Positions 5,235 to 9,111 of a DNA stretch of 9,111 bases are shown here, piece after piece. The translations under genes and the position numbers were made by a program. Position 1 is the first letter of the stretch. Every line of letters starts with the position of its first letter. Origin of the DNA: an uncultured Ruminococcus sp. (GTDB lineage Bacteria; Bacillota; Clostridia; Oscillospirales; Ruminococcaceae); assembly GCA_900539835.1 (NCBI GenBank), contig UQDR01000036.1:1-9111 (forward strand), read 5' to 3'. The notes under the pieces were generated by a model. The model saw only the letters and a list, made by a program, of their open reading frames with translations, was not told the origin of the DNA and did no database searches.

Positions 5235-5248
5235 TAAGTTATAACTTA
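5235..5248. promoter_or_regulatory. Perfect 14-bp palindrome at the ilvD transcription start (candidate operator)
   Basis: TAAGTTATAACTTA reads the same on both strands and begins 5 bases after the -10 box, across the expected start site. A repressor dimer here would block ilvD and probably the genes after it. The identity of any regulator is unknown; the region is AT-rich, so chance is possible. Confidence 0.5.
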
Positions 5249-5285
5249 CTATAATAATTTATTTTATATAAAAGAAGGTATTGAA

Positions 5286-6947
5286 ATGAGATCAGATTTA
5301 ATCAAAGAGGGTCCTTCAAGAGCGCCTCACCGTTCTCTTTTGAGAGCGCTTGGTATTGACGAGCTTGAAATGAAAAGACCTTTTATCGCAGTAGTTAATT
5401 CTAAGAGCGATTATATACCCGGCCATATGCACCTTGACAAGATTGCAGAGCAGGTTAAGGCAGGTATCAGAAACGCAGGCGGTGTTCCGTTTGAATTTAA
5501 CACTATCGGCGTTTGCGACGGTATTGCTATGAACCATAAGGGTATGAAATATTCGCTTTGCTCAAGAGAACTTATTGCAGACTCAATCGAGGTTATGCTT
5601 ACGGCTCACCCTCTTGATGCAATCGTATTTATCCCCAACTGTGACAAGATTGTTCCGGGTATGCTTCTCGCCGCTTGCAGGCTTAATTTGCCTTGTATCT
5701 TTATCAGTGGCGGCCCTATGCTTCCGGGTAAAAGCACAGAAACCACAAACCGTATTGGTCTTTCTGAGCAGTTTGAATATGTAGGCGCTAATGCAGTAGG
5801 CAAGATGAGCGACGAAAATCTTGAATCCTGCGCATTTACCGCTTGCCCGACCTGTGGTTCATGCTCAGGTATGTATACTGCAAATTCAATGAACTGCCTT
5901 ACTGAAACAATCGGTATGTCGCTTCCGGGTTCGGGTACTATTCCTGCGGTTATGAGTGAAAGACTCCGCCTTGCAAAGCAGGCAGGCGAAAGGGTAATGG
6001 ACCTTCTTAAAGAGGACATTAAGCCGTCGGATATTATTACAGAGAAGGCTATTGAAAACGCCATGCGTACTGATATGGCTATCGGCTGTTCAACAAATAC
6101 AATTTTACACCTTACTGCCATTGCTCATGCGGCAGGTCATGATATCGACCTTGCCGAGCTTGACGCTTATGGCAGAAAAACACCTCAAATTTGTAAGCTT
6201 AACCCTGCTTCATCTGTATTTATTACAGACCTCAACGATGTTGGCGGTATTCAGGCAGTAGTTAAAGAACTTGCAAGAGGCGGTATGATTAATACAGATG
6301 CACTTACGGTAAACGGCACTGTTGCTGACAGAATTGCAAAAGCACCTGATGCTGACGGAGTAATCATTCGTAAGCTTGAAAATCCGTTCTCTGCTGACGG
6401 CGGTATCGCAGTTCTTACAGGTAACCTTGCAAAGGACGGCGCAGTAGTTAAAAAAGGCGCTGTTGCACCTGAAATGATGCAGCATAAGGGTCCGGCTAAG
6501 TGCTACAACAGTGAGGAAGAAGCTATTGCTGCTATTACAGGCGGCAAGGTTGTTGCAGGCGACGTTGTAGTTATTCGTTATGAAGGCCCTAAAGGCGGCC
6601 CGGGTATGAGAGAAATGCTTTCTCCTACATCTGCTATTATCGGTATGGGCCTCGGCTCATCTGTTGCGCTTCTTACAGACGGTCGTTTCTCAGGCGCTAC
6701 AAGAGGTGCATCAATCGGTCACATAAGTCCTGAGGCAGCTATGGGCGGAACTATCGCTCTTGTTGAGGACGGCGACGAGATTGAAATTGATATCCCCGCA
6801 CGTGTTCTTAAGGTTAATGTTTCAGACGAAGTATTAGCCCAAAGAAAGGCTAAGTGGCAACCTCCTGTTCAAAATCTTACAGGATATCTTAAGCGCTATG
6901 CTCAGCATGTAACAAGCGGTGCACAAGGTGCGGTATTTGACGATTAA
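5286..6947 (+). CDS. ilvD: Dihydroxy-acid dehydratase
   Basis: IlvD (EC 4.2.1.9) dehydrates 2,3-dihydroxy-isovalerate and 2,3-dihydroxy-3-methylvalerate to the 2-oxo acids that become valine (and leucine) and isoleucine. It acts in the cytoplasm as a homodimer with an Fe-S cluster and a metal ion. The 553-residue length is typical. Visible motifs are CDG at 77-79, IPNCDKIVPGM at 116-126 with cluster ligand C119, ACPTCGSCSGMYTANSMNC at 186-204 with C193, and LLTDGRFSG at 462-470 with S469 as the expected base. The N-terminal PGHMHL (45-50) has G where [2Fe-2S] enzymes have a third cysteine, so this should be the oxygen-sensitive [4Fe-4S] type, as in E. coli. ATG 5286 has AGAAGG (5273-5278) 7 bases upstream. 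No other ilv or leu gene is next to it. The following gene starts 14 bases after its stop with no terminator between. Confidence 0.98.
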   Translation: MRSDLIKEGPSRAPHRSLLRALGIDELEMKRPFIAVVNSKSDYIPGHMHLDKIAEQVKAGIRNAGGVPFEFNTIGVCDGIAMNHKGMKYSLCSRELIADSIEVMLTAHPLDAIVFIPNCDKIVPGMLLAACRLNLPCIFISGGPMLPGKSTETTNRIGLSEQFEYVGANAVGKMSDENLESCAFTACPTCGSCSGMYTANSMNCLTETIGMSLPGSGTIPAVMSERLRLAKQAGERVMDLLKEDIKPSDIITEKAIENAMRTDMAIGCSTNTILHLTAIAHAAGHDIDLAELDAYGRKTPQICKLNPASSVFITDLNDVGGIQAVVKELARGGMINTDALTVNGTVADRIAKAPDADGVIIRKLENPFSADGGIAVLTGNLAKDGAVVKKGAVAPEMMQHKGPAKCYNSEEEAIAAITGGKVVAGDVVVIRYEGPKGGPGMREMLSPTSAIIGMGLGSSVALLTDGRFSGATRGASIGHISPEAAMGGTIALVEDGDEIEIDIPARVLKVNVSDEVLAQRKAKWQPPVQNLTGYLKRYAQHVTSGAQGAVFDD

Positions 6948-6961
6948 TCGGAGCTTTATAT

Positions 6962-7621
6962 ATGGAAAATATGAATGAGAAGAGTGAAAAAAAGCATTCG
7001 TACCGTCAAAAATCACCAAATGATTTTGCAAAGACGGTAGTTATATTTGTTTGCGTTGAATTGATTATTGTTGTGGGAGCAATTATCGGTGTTAATAAAA
7101 TTGCGTGTAATGCAGTCCATAAGCTTGAGGCGGCTATGCCAAAAAGCGTAATGGATTTGCAAATTAATCCAAATCAAGACACTTATGTTTCATTAGACAG
7201 CAAAGAACTTGATTATGGTAGTTTTGTTGCCGATATCATTGTTGAAAAAAGAGGAATTGAAGCGCCTGTTTACTACGGCCTTAACCGTGTATCACTCAGA
7301 TACGGCGCAGGTGTTTCGATTGACGAAAATGCAAACGCTTTTGGCGGCAATGCCAATACGTTTATCGCCTCTTATGACGAAACATATTTCAAATCGCTTA
7401 AATATGTCAAGTCGGGCGATAAAGTTAAGGTTAAAACGGCTGATAAAACAATAATCTATAAGGCTGTTGACGTCTTTGTCGGCGACGAGGGCGACAGCAG
7501 AGTTAAGGATTATAAAAACAACTTGATTTTATACAGTATTTTTTCCGATTACGGTGAAAACAGCGGCAAGTGCTTTTATGTCGTTTGCGAAAAAACAGGC
7601 GAGGAGGTAAATGCGAAATGA
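6962..7621 (+). CDS. Membrane-anchored sortase-fold protein lacking the catalytic triad (pseudosortase)
   Basis: A 219-residue protein with a basic cytoplasmic N-terminus, one membrane helix (about 24-45) and an outer domain that reads like a class D-type sortase barrel: APVYYGLNRVSLRYGAGVS at 101-119, NTFIASYDETYFKSLKYV at 132-149, SGDKVKVKT at 151-159 and a last strand KCFYVVCE at 203-210. In active sortases these positions carry His (IAGHRDT), Cys (TLxTC) and Arg (KRFxV). Here they are Y138, I193 (LILYSI) and C204. No other histidine or cysteine is well placed; the only other cysteines are C31 and C49 (in and just after the helix) and C209. So it should not be a transpeptidase. The frame is intact and codon use matches its neighbours, which argues against a decaying gene. 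GGAG (6950-6953) precedes ATG 6962. The next gene overlaps its stop by ATGA, so the two proteins are probably made together. Confidence 0.75.
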   Translation: MENMNEKSEKKHSYRQKSPNDFAKTVVIFVCVELIIVVGAIIGVNKIACNAVHKLEAAMPKSVMDLQINPNQDTYVSLDSKELDYGSFVADIIVEKRGIEAPVYYGLNRVSLRYGAGVSIDENANAFGGNANTFIASYDETYFKSLKYVKSGDKVKVKTADKTIIYKAVDVFVGDEGDSRVKDYKNNLILYSIFSDYGENSGKCFYVVCEKTGEEVNAK

Positions 7622-8469
7622 GCAGAAAACTCCACGACACCAAAAATGATTTTAAAAGCAGAAATATTCTTGCATTTTGCCTGTTTGTTGTGCTTGGAAT
7701 TTTAAGCGTGGCATGCGTAACAAAGGCTGTTTTGTTAAACGGAAGTGTAGTCCAAAATCAATTTACGGATTATAATGTTACGTCGGTCTTTAGGCAGGAT
7801 TTGATTGATTATACAAGTGACAGCTTTATCAAAAACGGGCTTGACAGCAGTAATGTTTCAAATGTTATTACGCAAGCCAAGGCTGAGAAAATAATAAGCT
7901 CGTTTGCAGCAGGTCAGTTTAGGGCTAAGGCAGGGTATACGTCTAAGTCATATTCTTCCGACGTTGACTCTCTTATGAACGATATAAAACCAGAGCTTGA
8001 GGAGCAAATCAGCGCCTCAGGATTTGAAAAAAATGAGAACGTTCAAAATGCACAGCTTGAAAAAATAAGAAGCTTTATTGATAATTCTTTAAAACTTCCT
8101 AAAACAAAACTAATTGAAACAGCTATGAATATGGGCAAGATTGCGGCTGATATTTTCCTTGTTGTTGCGATTTTCTTAACTCTTATATTTGGCGCAATGC
8201 TTTATTTTACAGGCAATACTAAGTACAGAAGCATCAGAAGTCTCGGTGCGGCATTTTGCGCATCTTCAATTGGGGACTTGATTGTTTCGTTAATTGCTGT
8301 TATAATTTTGAGCGTGAAATCTATAGATATTTTTCCTGCATTTCTCAAAAGCGCACTTGATAATTATATTTATACCGCTGTCGGTGCAATTGCCGTATGC
8401 GGCGCAGTGCTTCTTTTGATATCTTTGGCGCTTCTCGCAATAAGCTGGAAGCTTAAGCGTGAAAATTAA
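7618..8469 (+). CDS. Four-helix membrane protein with a large outer loop, function unknown
   Basis: I do not recognise the family. The 283-residue protein has a predicted helix at about 16-39, a hydrophilic, mostly helical segment of about 130 residues (40-170, rich in Lys, Glu, Ser and Asn), then three helices at about 172-197, 208-232 and 250-276 and a short basic tail (KLKREN). The loop should face outside. It shows no ATPase or enzyme motif and is not shaped like the six-helix ABC-2 permease expected to pair with the following ATPase. I start it at ATG 7618, which overlaps the preceding stop as ATGA and has GAGGAGG (7601-7607) 10 bases upstream; an in-frame start at 7570 has no such site. 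Coupling to the pseudosortase suggests the two work together at the membrane. Confidence 0.8.
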   Translation: MSRKLHDTKNDFKSRNILAFCLFVVLGILSVACVTKAVLLNGSVVQNQFTDYNVTSVFRQDLIDYTSDSFIKNGLDSSNVSNVITQAKAEKIISSFAAGQFRAKAGYTSKSYSSDVDSLMNDIKPELEEQISASGFEKNENVQNAQLEKIRSFIDNSLKLPKTKLIETAMNMGKIAADIFLVVAIFLTLIFGAMLYFTGNTKYRSIRSLGAAFCASSIGDLIVSLIAVIILSVKSIDIFPAFLKSALDNYIYTAVGAIAVCGAVLLLISLALLAISWKLKREN

Positions 8470-8502
8470 TTTTTACGCAAAGAATAATAGGGTGGTGTTT
8501 AA

Positions 8503-9111
8503 ATGGATAATGATGTTGCAATTAACGTAGAAAACGTTACAATGTCGTTTATTCTTAATAAGGAAAAGGTGGACAACCTTAAGGAATACGCTATTAAGCT
8601 TATTACGGGAAAGCTTGAATATAATAAGTTTGATGCCTTAAAGGATATTAATTTTCAGGTTAAAAAGGGCGAGCATCTTGCTATTATGGGCCTTAACGGC
8701 GCCGGCAAAAGTACCCTTTTAAAAACAATTGTAGGAGTTTATAAACCGACTAAGGGTAAAATTGAGAAGCAGGGCGTTATTGCTCCTCTTCTTGAGCTTG
8801 GCGCAGGTTTTGACGGCAATTATTCCGGAAGAGAAAATATTTTCCTTTACGGTGCTATCTTGGGCTATTCAAGAGAATTCATTCAATCTAAGTATGATGA
8901 AATTGTTGAATTTTCCGAACTTGGCGATTTTATTGAAGTTCCGGTTAAAAACTATTCAAGCGGTATGAGAGCACGTCTCGGATTTTCAATCGCAACTGCT
9001 GTTGAGCCTGACGTCCTCATTCTTGATGAAGTTCTTTCAGTCGGTGACGCAGGTTTTAGAAAGAAGAGCCTTGCAAAAGTTCAATCTCTTTTTGAAAGCG
9101 GAGTAACTGTT
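8503..9111 (+). CDS. ABC transporter ATP-binding protein, Wzt/TagH (polysaccharide/teichoic acid export) type, partial
   Basis: The 203 visible residues, running off the right edge, form the nucleotide-binding domain of an ABC-2 exporter for surface polymers. Features are Walker A GLNGAGKST at 63-71, a Q-loop region APLLELGAGFDGNYSGRENI at 94-113 that is characteristic of Wzt/TagH/RfbE proteins, signature YSSGMRARLGFSIA at 151-164, Walker B VLILDEV at 171-177 with E176, and D-loop SVGD at 179-182. The switch histidine would lie just past the edge. The roughly 25-residue insert before the ALKDIN strand (20-45) is also usual in this group. The start is ATG 8503 with AGGGTGGTG (8489-8497) upstream, 33 bases after the membrane protein gene. 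No matching permease is in the window; it may follow downstream. Confidence 0.92.
   Translation, partial: MDNDVAINVENVTMSFILNKEKVDNLKEYAIKLITGKLEYNKFDALKDINFQVKKGEHLAIMGLNGAGKSTLLKTIVGVYKPTKGKIEKQGVIAPLLELGAGFDGNYSGRENIFLYGAILGYSREFIQSKYDEIVEFSELGDFIEVPVKNYSSGMRARLGFSIATAVEPDVLILDEVLSVGDAGFRKKSLAKVQSLFESGVTV

Noticed and set aside
5183..5285. T-box or other riboswitch in front of ilvD
   Set aside because: The leader after the clear promoter is only about 50 bases and contains no T-box consensus or following terminator.
5606..6121. 171-codon open frame on the minus strand
   Set aside because: It lies wholly inside ilvD and is antisense to its most conserved part; the open frame follows from the codon pattern of ilvD, and no ribosome binding site or family match is seen.
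7570..7617. 16-residue upstream extension of the four-helix membrane protein
   Set aside because: The extension lies in the end of the pseudosortase gene without a ribosome binding site; ATG 7618 has GAGGAGG upstream and an ATGA overlap.
8762..8968. 68-codon plus-strand frame
   Set aside because: It is an alternate frame within the ABC ATPase gene, whose own frame has Walker A, signature and Walker B motifs.
1..9111. tRNA, rRNA or CRISPR array
   Set aside because: No cloverleaf-like sequence, conserved rRNA stretch or regularly spaced repeat-spacer pattern was found on reading through the window.

Overview
The window looks like a piece of a low-GC Gram-positive chromosome, most likely a gut clostridium of the Oscillospiraceae/Ruminococcaceae kind. 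This placement is inference. It rests on the purine-rich Shine-Dalgarno sites, the GTG starts, the strong TTGNNN-17-TATAAT promoters, the T-tailed hairpin terminators and the gene content. Every supported gene reads rightward.

Region 1 (1 to about 2470) is the recombination end of an integrative and conjugative element of the Tn916/Tn1549 type. An unidentified partial gene enters from the left and ends by overlapping the first of four small tandem genes of the Tn916 excisionase (Xis) family. A 413-residue tyrosine integrase with a full catalytic set follows. Xis copies 2, 3 and 4 and int are packed 11 to 12 bases apart, each behind its own strong ribosome binding site, so they should be one operon. 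Between copies 1 and 2 lies a 93-base leader with two large inverted repeats, the second of which encloses the ribosome binding site of copy 2. This is a plausible control point for excision.

Region 2 (2471 to 3640) is the junction between element and host. A 460-base stretch with no convincing gene holds several hairpins, a 9-bp tandem duplication and scattered AATCGG motifs. Then comes a lone 238-residue ABC-type (RecF/SMC-like) ATPase whose codon use resembles the element more than the genes to its right. The exact element end cannot be fixed because the other end is outside the window.

Region 3 (3690 to 9111) has more host-like codon use (many CTT, GAC, GGC and GGT codons). It begins with a solitary, promoter- and terminator-bounded gene for a membrane-anchored endonuclease/exonuclease/phosphatase-family enzyme. 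An apparent four-gene transcription unit follows: ilvD (dihydroxy-acid dehydratase of valine/isoleucine synthesis), a membrane-anchored sortase-fold protein, a four-helix membrane protein with a large outer loop, and the ATPase of a Wzt/TagH-type polysaccharide exporter that runs off the right edge. ilvD has a clear promoter with a perfect 14-bp palindrome at the predicted start of transcription.

The most notable observation is the sortase-fold protein. By eye alignment all three catalytic positions of a sortase (His, Cys, Arg) are replaced, by Tyr, Ile and Cys. It looks like a non-enzymatic 'pseudosortase' encoded beside a membrane protein and a surface-polymer export ATPase, and may be a structural or binding part of an undescribed cell-surface system. 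The second is the four-fold Xis array with its structured leader.
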